Shown here one piece after another: positions 47,314-56,101 of a stretch of DNA of 64,000 nt. The stretch is from Bacteroidota bacterium (GTDB lineage Bacteria > Bacteroidota > Bacteroidia > NS11-12g > UBA955), in NCBI GenBank assembly GCA_023957335.1, contig JAMLHC010000001.1, forward strand, positions 330,017-394,016. Direction: 5' to 3'. The translations under genes were made by a program, and so were the position numbers. The notes beneath the pieces were generated by a model. The model had not been told where the DNA came from, searched no databases, and saw only the letters and a program-made list of their open reading frames with translations. How positions within the stretch are numbered: position 1 is the first letter of the stretch; every line of letters begins with the position of its first letter.

Positions 47314-47336
47314 TACAACACTACAACATAGATATT

Positions 47337-47972
47337 ATGAAAACACTATTGAAAAACAGGAACTTATGGCTTATTTCCCTTGCATTGGTTTTGCTTTTTT
47401 CATGCAAGAAAAACGAACCCTTTGATGGCACGTTTGAACTTAGCGGAACTGTGTTTGACGAACTGACGGGCAAGCCCATTGCTTATGCAGATGTGAGAAT
47501 AATTGAAAGAGAAAGAGGCTGGATGGTTGGCTATGCAGGCAAATTGGTTGGCTCTCAAACAGCCAATAAGAAAGGGGAGTTTGTTATTTCTTTTCCTGCC
47601 AAAGAGGAAGGTTTCTCCTATGAAATTGTTGCTACAGAAAATAATAAATATTTTGAAGACAACAATCCTCCTTGGGTAGAATTTACCAAAACAGGCAAAG
47701 GAAGGCAGGATATTACTTTGATGCCTAAAGGGTATTTAAAACTTCATATAAAAGGGAACAAAGGAGGATGGACGATGTCAGGGGGGGGGGGGATTTGGGG
47801 AGACATTATTCAGGTGCTGATACAATTAAAATTATTGCTTATACTCCCAATAAGGTTCAAAAAATCACTTATGTTGTAAGGGATGTAAACGATAATATTT
47901 TAAATACTCAAAAATTTGAAGTTCTTATCCCCCCCCCCCCCAGACACGGCTTATTATCTAATAGAATTTTAA
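47337..47972 (+). CDS. lipoprotein gene interrupted by G12 and C13 tracts
   Basis: Predicted surface lipoprotein (LLFSC, C23) with a carboxypeptidase-regulatory-like beta domain (LSGTVFDELTGKPIAYADVRI, 35-140). As written, the frame enters a G12 tract at 47781-47792, shifts and ends at 47879. With 13 or 10 G it continues as DLGRHYSGADTIKIIAYTPN to a C13 tract (47929-47941). With 12 C this ends naturally as DTAYYLIEF with stop at 47972, about 211 residues in all; with 13 C it ends instead as RHGLLSNRILTQKK. Both tracts are therefore out of frame. Slipped-strand phase variation is the favoured reading; homopolymer miscall is the alternative. Confidence 0.7.
47781..47792 (+). repeat. G12 homopolymer tract
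   Basis: Twelve consecutive G inside the lipoprotein gene, encoding a Gly run. The downstream frame is restored by 13 or 10 G. Confidence 0.85.
47929..47941 (+). repeat. C13 homopolymer tract
   Basis: Thirteen consecutive C near the 3' end of the lipoprotein gene, encoding a Pro run. Twelve C gives the apparently native C-terminus. Confidence 0.85.
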
Positions 47973-47990
47973 CACAAAAGAAATAAAAAT

Positions 47991-48670
47991 ATGAGAACAA
48001 TTAGACACATTTTAGCGGCTTGCCTCGTTTTGGCAGGTGCTTATAACGCACAAGCGCAAATTTTAAATAATATCGGGCTAAAGGGTGGAATTTCCATTTC
48101 TAATCAAAAATATTATTTCAAATCAATGATCGAAAATTTAGATAAACGACTGCCCATCCTTTCGCTTTCATACGCAATCAATGGAGAGATTTTTAATTCA
48201 AAACACTTTAATATGAGCACCGATATCGGCTATACATCTAAAGGCTGTGTGTTAAAAATCCCTTATACTCAGATTGACATGCCTGAAGGAAATGGTACTT
48301 ACAGCTACCTTGACAGCCGTTTTACATTCCTCTTTTTCAATGCAATGGTAAAATACAAATATCCTGTTCGTAGTATCACTCCATACATATTGGGGGGGTG
48401 AGGGCGGATTTTAACATAGCTTACACTTCAGACTTGGATTACACCTCCATAAAAAATTATTTTAAACGTCCTGTGTGGGGTGGTGTTATTGGGGTGGGGA
48501 TAGATTACAGAATTCAAGACTTGGGATTTTTTGCCGAAGGACAATACCACCCCGATTTTACTAAGTTTATTGACATTCCTGTTGCTCAAAACAATGTCGG
48601 ACTAACCGTAACCAACACAGCAGCCCTTGTCAATCTCGGCATTCGGTACTTTCTCACCTCTGCCAAGTAA
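47991..48670 (+). CDS. outer-membrane beta-barrel gene split by a G7 tract
   Basis: Predicted small outer-membrane barrel in two frames. The first part (47991-48400) has a signal peptide (cut after NAQAQ) and strands up to RSITPYILGG, then meets TGA right after a G7 tract (48392-48398). One more G gives LGGVRADFNIAYTSDLDY and joins smoothly to the second part, ending IRYFLTSAK at 48670, about 226 residues in all. The joined protein has the usual alternation and length of the Bacteroidota porin-like barrels. It starts 18 bases after the lipoprotein gene's native stop, so the two probably form an operon. It is either phase-off or carries a base-call error. Confidence 0.7.
48392..48398 (+). repeat. 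G7 tract at the barrel-gene frameshift
   Basis: Seven G immediately before an in-frame TGA. Eight G fuses the two halves of the barrel gene. Confidence 0.7.
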
Positions 48671-48728
48671 ACACCCTGCTCGCCATTTTATACTGCAAAG
48701 CGGCTGTCTTGTCTTTGCCTAATTAGGT

Positions 48729-48736
48729 TAATTTTG
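48729..48736 (+). promoter_or_regulatory. -7 box for rlmD
   Basis: TAATTTTG, 13 bases before the GTG start at 48750. Confidence 0.5.
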
Positions 48737-48749
48737 TGCGCCCAAAACA

Positions 48750-50156
48750 GTGAAAAAAAAGAAATTTGACATTATTCCGTCCATTTTGATAGAACGTGCC
48801 GGAGGCGAAGGTAAATCAATAGCACATATAGACGGCAAAGTGGCTTTTGTGAAATATGCTGCCGCAGGCGACATTGCCGACCTGAGACTTACCCGCGTAA
48901 AAGGCAAATACATAGAAGCCGAAATCCAGCTCCTCATCACCGAAAGCCCTGTTCGCCAGCAAGCTATTTGCGAACATTTCGGAACTTGCGGTGGCTGTCA
49001 ATGGCAACATGTGAAATATGCAGACCAACTGCAAATCAAAAATCAATGGGCTTTGGATTGTCTCCACAGAATAGGCAAAATAGACATCGAAGAAATCTGT
49101 CCGCCAATGCCTGCACCCGCCACAGAGGGGTATAGAAACAAGGTCGAGTTTACCTTTTCAGACAAATGTTGGGAAGCACATTTTGACAAAGAGAACCCCA
49201 AAGGCTTAAAAGGACTTGGATTTCACATCCCCGGCAGGTGGGACAAGGTGTTGGATATTCACCAATGTCATTTGGCTCCCGAACTCTTGAACCAAATCCA
49301 AAACAGACTCAAAGAAATAGCTATGACCCTCCAATTTGAGTTTTGGAATACACGCGAACAGACCGGCTGGCTGCGCAATCTGCTTTTGCGAACCTCCTCA
49401 CAAGGCGATTTGATGGTGATTTTAGCCGTCAAAGAACACAAACCCGAACAGATTCAACTACTTTTTGATACCCTATCCGAGGAGTTTCCACAAGTAAATT
49501 CATGGATGTATGCTGTCAATGACAAAAGGAATGACAGTTGGACAGGCTTAGAACCCATTGTTTACAAAGGCAAAGGCTTCATGGAAGAACAAATGGAAGA
49601 CCTGCGATTCAAGATACGTCCTTTTTCATTCTTTCAAACTAATTATAACCAAGCACTGAACCTGTATAAACTTGCACGTGAGTGGGCACAGATTGCAGAC
49701 AATGACATTGTGTATGACCTTTATACCGGCACAGGTACGATTGCATTATTTGTAGCCAAACTTGCCAAAAAAGTAATAGGTTTGGAATATGTTGAAAGCT
49801 CGATAGCAGATGCCAAAGACAATGCGAATATCAACGGACTCAACAACACATACTTCCAAGCCGGAGATATGAAAGACCTGCTCAACGCAGATTTCTTTGC
49901 AACACACGGACAACCGGATATTATCATCACAGACCCTCCCAGAGACGGCATGCACCCTGATGTTATTCAAGCCATTCTGAATGCACTACCCGCAAGAATT
50001 GTGTATGTGAGTTGCAATCCGGCAACCCAAGCACGCGATTTGGCTTTGTTGTCAGAGAAATATACAATCAAAAAATCCCAAGCAGTAGATATGTTCCCAC
50101 ACACGTCACACATAGAAAATGTGGTGTTATTGACACCCAAATCTACTGTGAGATAA
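48750..50156 (+). CDS. rlmD: 23S rRNA (uracil-C5)-methyltransferase RlmD/RumA family
   Basis: SAM-dependent TrmA/RumA-type enzyme that methylates uracil C5 in 23S rRNA (U1939 in E. coli). The 468-residue protein has an N-terminal TRAM domain (about 12-65), iron-sulphur cysteines in CEHFGTCGGCQW plus HQC, SAM motifs (VYDLYTGTGTIALFVAKLAK), DPPRDGM and the catalytic Cys in YVSCNPATQARDL. The start is GTG; this gives MKKKKFDIIPSILIERAGGEGK. The exact target U cannot be proven, as RlmC/RlmD and TrmA paralogues are similar. Confidence 0.9.
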   Translation: MKKKKFDIIPSILIERAGGEGKSIAHIDGKVAFVKYAAAGDIADLRLTRVKGKYIEAEIQLLITESPVRQQAICEHFGTCGGCQWQHVKYADQLQIKNQWALDCLHRIGKIDIEEICPPMPAPATEGYRNKVEFTFSDKCWEAHFDKENPKGLKGLGFHIPGRWDKVLDIHQCHLAPELLNQIQNRLKEIAMTLQFEFWNTREQTGWLRNLLLRTSSQGDLMVILAVKEHKPEQIQLLFDTLSEEFPQVNSWMYAVNDKRNDSWTGLEPIVYKGKGFMEEQMEDLRFKIRPFSFFQTNYNQALNLYKLAREWAQIADNDIVYDLYTGTGTIALFVAKLAKKVIGLEYVESSIADAKDNANINGLNNTYFQAGDMKDLLNADFFATHGQPDIIITDPPRDGMHPDVIQAILNALPARIVYVSCNPATQARDLALLSEKYTIKKSQAVDMFPHTSHIENVVLLTPKSTVR

Positions 50157-50179
50157 GAAGTTTTTTAACTGAATAAGGC

Positions 50180-50187
50180 TATATTTG
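50180..50187 (+). promoter_or_regulatory. -7 box for ahcY
   Basis: TATATTTG, 25 bases before the ATG. Confidence 0.55.
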
Positions 50188-50212
50188 CCCCTCCAAAAAA
50201 ACATAAGCAACA

Positions 50213-51526
50213 ATGACAACAACAAGCACATACACACCCTACAAAGTGAAAGACATTTCACTGGCAGAATGGGGCAGAAAAGAAATCAACCTTGCCGAAG
50301 CCGAAATGCCAGGCTTAATGTCAATCCGCAAAGAATTCGGAGCACAAAAGCCCCTCAAAGGAGCGCGTATTGCAGGCTGTCTGCACATGACCATTCAAAC
50401 TGCGGTATTGATTGAAACCCTTGTAGAACTTGGCGCAGAGGTTACATGGTCTTCCTGCAATATTTTTTCAACCCAAGACCATGCAGCAGCAGCCATTGCC
50501 GCCAAAGGCATACCCGTATATGCATGGAAAGGAATGAACGAAGAAGAGTTTGACTGGTGCATTGAACAAACCTTGTTCTTTGGCGAAGAGCGCAAACCCC
50601 TAAACATGATTTTAGATGATGGAGGCGACTTAACCAATATGGTTTTTGACAAATACCCTCAATTAGCAAAGGAAATCAAAGGATTGAGCGAAGAAACCAC
50701 AACCGGAGTGATGCGTCTTCACCAAAGAGAACAAAAAGGCACCTTGCTTGTGCCCGCTATCAACGTGAATGACTCTGTAACCAAATCAAAATTTGACAAC
50801 AAATACGGTTGCAAAGAATCATTGGTGGACTCTATCAGACGCGCCACCGACCTGATGCTTGCCGGCAAAGTAGCAGTTGTTGCAGGATATGGAGATGTGG
50901 GCAAAGGCAGTGCACAATCTTTGAATGGAGCAGGATGCAGAGTGTTAGTTACTGAAATAGACCCTATTTGTGCATTACAAGCCGCCATGGATGGATATGA
51001 AGTAGTAACTATGGACGAAGCGGTTACACGAGCCAATATTTTTGTTACCGCCACCGGAAACATGAAAATCATTGTGGACAAGCATTTCAAGAATATGAAA
51101 GATAAGGCTGTGGTGTGCAACATAGGTCATTTTGACAATGAGATTGATATGGCGTGGCTGAACAAAAATTACGGTCATACTAAAATCAATGTGAAGCCAC
51201 AAGTTGATATCTATAACGTGGACGGCAAAGATATTATCATCTTAGCCGAAGGGCGACTGGTCAATTTGGGTTGTGCCATGGGACATCCATCGTTTGTGAT
51301 GAGTAATTCGTTCAGCAACCAAACACTGGCACAGATTGAACTTTGGAATCATGCGGACAGATACGAAAACAGGGTTTATACACTCCCAAAACATTTAGAC
51401 GAAAAAGTAGCATCCTTGCACCTTGCACACGTAGGTGCTAAGTTGGAAAAACTCACTCCTGAGCAAGCCGAATACATTGGAGTTTCGCAAAACGGACCTT
51501 TCAAATCCAATGAATACAGATATTAA
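50213..51526 (+). CDS. ahcY: adenosylhomocysteinase
   Basis: Splits S-adenosylhomocysteine into adenosine and homocysteine with bound NAD+, which relieves inhibition of methyltransferases such as the adjacent RlmD. Visible: [23 protein letters not shown], substrate Lys/Asp in [12 protein letters not shown], the NAD-binding [14 protein letters not shown], and C-terminal Lys-Tyr ending (SNEYRY). Length 437 is standard. It is a single gene with a promoter box and a strong terminator. Confidence 0.97.
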   Translation: MTTTSTYTPYKVKDISLAEWGRKEINLAEAEMPGLMSIRKEFGAQKPLKGARIAGCLHMTIQTAVLIETLVELGAEVTWSSCNIFSTQDHAAAAIAAKGIPVYAWKGMNEEEFDWCIEQTLFFGEERKPLNMILDDGGDLTNMVFDKYPQLAKEIKGLSEETTTGVMRLHQREQKGTLLVPAINVNDSVTKSKFDNKYGCKESLVDSIRRATDLMLAGKVAVVAGYGDVGKGSAQSLNGAGCRVLVTEIDPICALQAAMDGYEVVTMDEAVTRANIFVTATGNMKIIVDKHFKNMKDKAVVCNIGHFDNEIDMAWLNKNYGHTKINVKPQVDIYNVDGKDIIILAEGRLVNLGCAMGHPSFVMSNSFSNQTLAQIELWNHADRYENRVYTLPKHLDEKVASLHLAHVGAKLEKLTPEQAEYIGVSQNGPFKSNEYRY

Positions 51527-51550
51527 AATCAGGTTAACAAACCTATAAGA

Positions 51551-51577
51551 AAAAAGCCCCGAAATCGGGGCTTTTTT
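51551..51577 (+). terminator. terminator after ahcY
   Basis: AAAAGCCCCG pairs with CGGGGCTTTT around a four-base loop, with T-runs on both sides. It lies between ahcY and the convergent tRNA-Ser and could work in both directions. Confidence 0.85.
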
Positions 51578-51582
51578 TGTTT

Positions 51583-51667
51583 GCGGAGAGACGGGGATTC
51601 GAACCCCGGGTACCGTGAAGTACACTTGCTTTCCAGGCAAGCCCGATCGACCGCTCCGGCATCTCTC
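51583..51667 (-). tRNA. tRNA-Ser (anticodon GGA)
   Basis: 85-nt type II tRNA. The acceptor stem is GGAGAGA/TCTCTCC with discriminator G. The anticodon arm is CTTGC-CTGGAAA-GCAAG, giving GGA. It has a long variable arm (GTAC/GTAC stem) and a T arm CGGGG-TTCGAAT-CCCCG. The 3' CCA is not encoded. Confidence 0.95.
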
Positions 51668-51822
51668 CTGTTCCCTTTTCGGGGTTGCAAAAATAATCAA
51701 ATAGTTGAAGCTGCGAAATGTATTTGCAGGATTGTGTGCAAGAATATGAGATTCACGCAAGGCAGCATCAATCAAGAAGATTCACGTTTTGCTTATATCA
51801 AACTATGCCTCACTTGACAGCT

Positions 51823-52599
51823 TTAAACTCTAAATAATTGCTTTGCATTTCTATGAGTAATATCTGCAATCTCCTCGAGAGTCATACCCTTAACCTCAGC
51901 CAACTTCTCTGCAACATGTAAAATAAAGGCACTTTCGTTTCGTTTGCCACGCATAGGAACGGGTGCCAAATAGGGTGAATCTGTTTCTAATACAATACGG
52001 TCTAAATCAAGCTGCTTAAGAACTTCATCCAATCCGGCTTTTTTGTATGTCAACACACCTCCAATCCCTAAATACAGTCCTAAATCAAGAATTTGTTTTG
52101 CTTGTTCGATAGTGCCTGTAAAACAATGGAAAACACCTGAAATTCCTTTGTTGTGAGGCTTATTCAAAATGGCAATGAGTTCGTTTATAGATTCTCTGGC
52201 ATGGATAATTATAGGCAAATTCGTTTGTTGGCTCCATTTTACATGCCTTTCAAAAGACTTCACTTGAATGTCAAAAGTGCTTTTGTCCCAATACAAATCA
52301 ATACCTGTTTCGCCAATGCCATAGTATTGGTTGCGGTTTGCAAAAAGTTCATTTTCAATTTTGTCAAGCACTTCTGCATAATTGTCTTTCACATCACATG
52401 GATGTAGTGCGAGCATTGCATACATAAGTCCCGGATATTGTGCAGCCAAAGCATTCATTGGCGCAATGCTATCAAGGTCGATGTTGGGCAGAAAAATTTT
52501 CTCAATGCCTGCTGCCTGCGCCCTTGCAATCATATCGCCACGGTCAGCATCAAATTCTGTTACAAACAGGTGGGAGTGCGTGTCAATGAGTTTTACCAT
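51823..52599 (-). CDS. TatD family metal-dependent hydrolase
   Basis: TIM-barrel hydrolase of the TatD DNase family (amidohydrolase superfamily), 258 residues. The metal-binding IDTHSHLF (H8, H10), the GIGETGIDLYW glutamate, HARES and VFHCFTG histidines, and LETDSPYLAP aspartate are all present. TatD enzymes are 3'-5' DNases or D-aminoacyl-tRNA deacylase-like; the exact role in this organism is unknown. The start overlaps the crotonase gene by seven bases, so the two are co-transcribed. Confidence 0.92.
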   Translation of the reverse strand: MVKLIDTHSHLFVTEFDADRGDMIARAQAAGIEKIFLPNIDLDSIAPMNALAAQYPGLMYAMLALHPCDVKDNYAEVLDKIENELFANRNQYYGIGETGIDLYWDKSTFDIQVKSFERHVKWSQQTNLPIIIHARESINELIAILNKPHNKGISGVFHCFTGTIEQAKQILDLGLYLGIGGVLTYKKAGLDEVLKQLDLDRIVLETDSPYLAPVPMRGKRNESAFILHVAEKLAEVKGMTLEEIADITHRNAKQLFRV

Positions 52600-53366
52600 T
52601 CCAACTTTTCTTTATTCAAAAAGGCAGCAATACCTTTTTTACAATCCTCAGTGGCGCGAGCCTTGGCATTAGTTTGTGCTGCATATTCAAGTGCATTGGC
52701 ATATTCTGACGGCATTTTATAAAACATTTCTTTGATGAGCTTCATAGAATCTGCGGAGTTGCGCGAAGCAAGTTTATGTGCAAAATCTAACACAAAATCA
52801 TCTATTTTGTCAAGGGCAACAACTTGATTAATTAATCCCATGTTCATGGCTTCTTCGGCTTTAATCATTCTTCCGGAGAGGAGCATATCTTTGGCTTTCC
52901 CTTCGCCAATCTTTTTGCTCAAAAAAACCATCACAATGGCGGGAACAAAACCAATTTTAACTTCTGTATATGCAAAAGTGCTTTGAGGTTCTGCAAAGCT
53001 AAAATCACACACAGTAGCCAATCCGCACCCTCCAGCTATGGCCGCCCCTTTTATTTTGGCTATTACCGGCTTGGGAAAAGTATAGATGGTTTGAAATAAT
53101 TGCATCAGGTGGGTTGAGTCTGCGAGATTTTCGTCATAGGTGTTGTTTTGCAATTTTTGTAAGTATTCCAAATCGGCTCCGGCACAAAAGGATTCACCGG
53201 CACCTTCCAAAATCACTACTTTGCATGACTGATTATTTTCTACTTGTGCAAAAGCAGATTTCAACTCACTCACCATCACATCATTGAGGGCATTGTGCTT
53301 ATCAGGACGATTCATAATCACCCGTGCTATTCGGTTGGCATATTCAATTTTTATCAAATCTGGCAT
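52593..53366 (-). CDS. enoyl-CoA hydratase/isomerase family protein (LiuC-like)
   Basis: Crotonase-fold enzyme, 257 residues. The oxyanion-hole motifs GAGESFCAGADLEYLQ and KGAAIAGGCGLATVCDF are present. Of the two glutamates of classical enoyl-CoA hydratase, the second is conserved (FAYTEVKIGFVPAIV) but the first is Gly (GGCGLA, usual GGCEL). This pattern occurs in the methylglutaconyl-CoA hydratase (LiuC) branch of leucine breakdown; assignment to that reaction is tentative. The ATG at 53366 was chosen because a -7 box sits between it and the earlier in-frame start at 53429. Confidence 0.85.
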   Translation of the reverse strand: MPDLIKIEYANRIARVIMNRPDKHNALNDVMVSELKSAFAQVENNQSCKVVILEGAGESFCAGADLEYLQKLQNNTYDENLADSTHLMQLFQTIYTFPKPVIAKIKGAAIAGGCGLATVCDFSFAEPQSTFAYTEVKIGFVPAIVMVFLSKKIGEGKAKDMLLSGRMIKAEEAMNMGLINQVVALDKIDDFVLDFAHKLASRNSADSMKLIKEMFYKMPSEYANALEYAAQTNAKARATEDCKKGIAAFLNKEKLEW

Positions 53367-53372
53367 AGTGCA

Positions 53373-53380
53373 CAAAAGTA
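53373..53380 (-). promoter_or_regulatory. -7 box for crotonase-tatD, near-leaderless
   Basis: TACTTTTG on the minus strand ends six bases before the crotonase ATG. Confidence 0.5.
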
Positions 53381-53453
53381 AGTTATAATTGCTGTTATGT
53401 TTTGGGTCTCGTAATTGCGGAACGAGCATATTAACAGCTTTGAAGAGCGTCCA

Positions 53454-55424
53454 TTAGGGTTTGGGATGAACACTCACAAAGCGATCAATATTTCTGGACA
53501 TTTCAATTCTTGTAACAAAAGATTTTACAATGCGTTCATAGAGTTCATCCCCCAGAATTTTATCTTCAACTCCACCGTCAATATTGGGATTATCATTCAC
53601 TTCTATTACATACACCTTATCACCCACTACTTTTAAATCCACTCCGTACAAACTATCTCCCATCTGTGCAGCCGCTTTGAGCGCACTATTGAGCACCTTT
53701 GCAGGAACTTCTGAGATGGGCATTGTTGCATAAGCTCCTTCTCTGTCTTTTGATTTGGAATTCCAGTTGAGAATTTGCCAATGATTTTTTGCCATAAAAT
53801 ATTTGCATGCATAAAGCGGCTGATTATCAAGCACGCCTATTCTCCAATCAAACTCGGTGGGCAAATACTCTTGTACTAATATCAATTCCGATTTGACAAA
53901 AAGATTTTTTAGATTATTCTCTAATTCCTGACGGTTCTTGACCTTGGAAACTCCTATAGAAAAAGACCCGTCAGGGCTTTTGAGTATCATTGGGTATTCT
54001 ATTCCGATTAGTTCCTTGTCAAGATTGCTATGTTTGTTGAGTACAATGGTTTTGGGTGTAGCGATGTGATTGTGCAACAACCTTTCATAAAGAAATATCT
54101 TGTTTGAACAACGCAGAATAGACCAAGGGTCGTCCATTACAACCAATCCCTCTGCATAAGCTTTGCGCGAAAAAAGATAGGTGTGGTTATTTACATCGGT
54201 TGTTTCTCTTATGAATAATGCATCAAATTCGCTCAGGCGGTTATAGTCATCTCTTGTAATAAACTCAGCATACACATCACATTCATCTGCGGCATTCTTG
54301 AGTCTTTTCAGTGCAAGTCTGTCAGATGGCGGATGAGCTTCATCCGGGTTGATGAGTATGGCAAGACAGTATGTATAATTCTTGAGCTTAGCAATAGAAA
54401 ATCTTTTGATTTTGAAATATTCTTTGGCATAAGTCTGCACAATTTCGAAATCAGTTGGCTCTATCTCTTTGAGAGTAAGAGGTTTGAGTTTTTTAATCTG
54501 CCATTTATCATTGGCAAAAGTGAACTGAACTTGAAACATGAGAATTTCAAACATCTGATAGAGTTTTTTCGACAAAAGTTTATAGCATTCATCCTGAGTT
54601 TGTCCAAAATAGACATTAAAAGTATGAATATGAGATTTGCATTTGGCAAGTTCTTTCTGAATCAACTCGTCCAAATCATCTGCAACTGAACGAATCAAAT
54701 GCAAATCCTTAAAATCACGTATGGTTGTAACGGTTGGAATAACGCGCTGATCCCGAGCAGCTGCGAGTAAAGACACATAATATCCCAAACTTTGGTATCG
54801 ATAGGAATTGGAAAGGTTGAAAATACGGGCTTTTTTGTCCGCCACATCGTCAATATTATTAATATAATCAGCAGTGGACATGATTTCAACATCTTCAATA
54901 TTCAAGTTCCATTTCTTGGGGTTGTCCACCACAATTACATTGGTCAATTTGTTATTGGGCAAGTGATTGGTGAGATTGCGCACCATTTTGAATGCATGCC
55001 TTCCTTGTGAGTAGTAATCAGGAATCTGTCGCACAAATTCATAACCATGACGTTTATACCATTGAAATAATTCCTCATTTTCGGCATCTAATTCAAGAGA
55101 AATATATTGCACATGCTTGGATGTGGCTATATTCACAATATGGTCTAACAATTTCTCGCCTATCCCCATTCCTTGGTATTGGAGCAGAATACCAATAGAA
55201 TACAACCTGATACTATTCTTATGAAAATGAAGGATAATGCTACCTACAGAATTGACAATTCCGTTTTGAGTTATTTCCGCAATCCAAACTTCTTGAGAGG
55301 GGCTTTTCAGACTCCATTGCAATTGCCTTCTATTGCTTTGCTGAAAAGCAGAGAATGCTGATTTTTCAATTGATTCCAGAAGGTCGAGTTCGTTCACTCC
55401 TGCCCTTCTAATCGAAATAGTCAT
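53454..55424 (-). CDS. GNAT-RLAN-RimK ATP-grasp three-domain protein
   Basis: 656-residue fusion of three domains. GNAT acetyltransferase: about 1-150, with acetyl-CoA loop LLQYQGMGIGEKLLDHIV and YKRHGYEFVRQ. RLAN (RimK-like N-terminal domain): about 155-330, with SNSYRYQSLGYYVSLLAAARDQRVIPT. RimK-type ATP-grasp: about 395-640, with YPMILKSPDGSFSIGVSKV, EYLPTEFDWRIGVL and VIEVNDNPNID for Mg-ATP. ATP-grasp plus GNAT points to a peptide ligase/amidoligase that modifies a peptide, protein or small molecule; the substrate is unknown. It lies 87 bases upstream of crotonase-tatD with no obvious partner. Confidence 0.85.
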   Translation of the reverse strand: MTISIRRAGVNELDLLESIEKSAFSAFQQSNRRQLQWSLKSPSQEVWIAEITQNGIVNSVGSIILHFHKNSIRLYSIGILLQYQGMGIGEKLLDHIVNIATSKHVQYISLELDAENEELFQWYKRHGYEFVRQIPDYYSQGRHAFKMVRNLTNHLPNNKLTNVIVVDNPKKWNLNIEDVEIMSTADYINNIDDVADKKARIFNLSNSYRYQSLGYYVSLLAAARDQRVIPTVTTIRDFKDLHLIRSVADDLDELIQKELAKCKSHIHTFNVYFGQTQDECYKLLSKKLYQMFEILMFQVQFTFANDKWQIKKLKPLTLKEIEPTDFEIVQTYAKEYFKIKRFSIAKLKNYTYCLAILINPDEAHPPSDRLALKRLKNAADECDVYAEFITRDDYNRLSEFDALFIRETTDVNNHTYLFSRKAYAEGLVVMDDPWSILRCSNKIFLYERLLHNHIATPKTIVLNKHSNLDKELIGIEYPMILKSPDGSFSIGVSKVKNRQELENNLKNLFVKSELILVQEYLPTEFDWRIGVLDNQPLYACKYFMAKNHWQILNWNSKSKDREGAYATMPISEVPAKVLNSALKAAAQMGDSLYGVDLKVVGDKVYVIEVNDNPNIDGGVEDKILGDELYERIVKSFVTRIEMSRNIDRFVSVHPKP

Positions 55425-55578
55425 CTATGTAATTTGCGATTTTCTAACAGCAATACTATGATTATTTCCTACACATAATCAGTGAGTGTTTAACATGTGC
55501 ACAAGTATTTGCATTAGACAAATAACGAGAATAAAGCCATTTAAAACCAAACAACAAGAAAGCTAATAAATATGACAT

Positions 55579-55586
55579 TACATTTG
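55579..55586 (+). promoter_or_regulatory. -7 box for the 144-residue membrane protein gene
   Basis: TACATTTG ends eight bases before the ATG at 55595 and covers the earlier in-frame GTG at 55586. Confidence 0.5.
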
Positions 55587-55594
55587 TGCACTCT

Positions 55595-56029
55595 ATGCAA
55601 GAACGAATATTTACCGTTAGTACTATCAAAGCAGAGGGGTTATTTTATGCTCTCTTTATCATTGCCGCCTTTTTGGGCTTCATTTCTTTGCTTTCTTTCG
55701 GTATCACATTCTTAGTCATTTTTGGTGTGATTTTGTCAATTGCTTTTGTTGTGCTGCGAATCAAGTTAGCCGGGAGGTATTATATCAAAGTGAATGACAA
55801 AGGCATTGAGTTTCGCACCAATATTTTTAACAAACCGGCTTTTTTGGCATGGGATATCGTTGACAGAGTAAGTTTTCATATTTATGAGATTAATCTTAGA
55901 TTGAGAAACAGCAACCGTGTGATTAATTTCCAGACCAACTACCTCAATAGCGTAGATGTAGAAGTTTTCACTGAACTTGTTAGAGAACAATTCAAAAGAG
56001 TCAGTGCTTGTGATACTATCAAAGCATAG
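55595..56029 (+). CDS. membrane protein with PH-like C-terminal domain
   Basis: 144-residue protein with two closely spaced membrane helices (about 14-35 and 38-58), followed by a beta-rich soluble domain (YIKVNDKGIEFRTNIFNKPAFLAWDIVDRVSFHIYEINLRL) resembling bacterial PH-like (YdbT/STM-type) domains. No family can be assigned with certainty and the function is unknown. The ATG at 55595 was preferred because the -7 box overlaps the alternative start. It is divergent from the three-domain ATP-grasp gene and 73 bases ahead of pepP. Confidence 0.6.
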   Translation: MQERIFTVSTIKAEGLFYALFIIAAFLGFISLLSFGITFLVIFGVILSIAFVVLRIKLAGRYYIKVNDKGIEFRTNIFNKPAFLAWDIVDRVSFHIYEINLRLRNSNRVINFQTNYLNSVDVEVFTELVREQFKRVSACDTIKA

Positions 56030-56076
56030 TTTGTTGCATTTGGACGACATTTATTTCCTGCATTTTAATAATCTAT

Positions 56077-56084
56077 TACTTTTG
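56077..56084 (+). promoter_or_regulatory. -7 box for pepP
   Basis: TACTTTTG, 17 bases before the ATG. Confidence 0.5.
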
Positions 56085-56101
56085 CCTGAAATTTAGAATC
56101 C

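Noticed and set aside
47250-47336. 29-codon N-terminal extension of the lipoprotein
   Set aside because: It begins upstream of the -7 box and would bury the lipoprotein signal.
51395-51775. Minus-strand open frame running through the tRNA-Ser
   Set aside because: Overlaps a certain tRNA and the end of ahcY.
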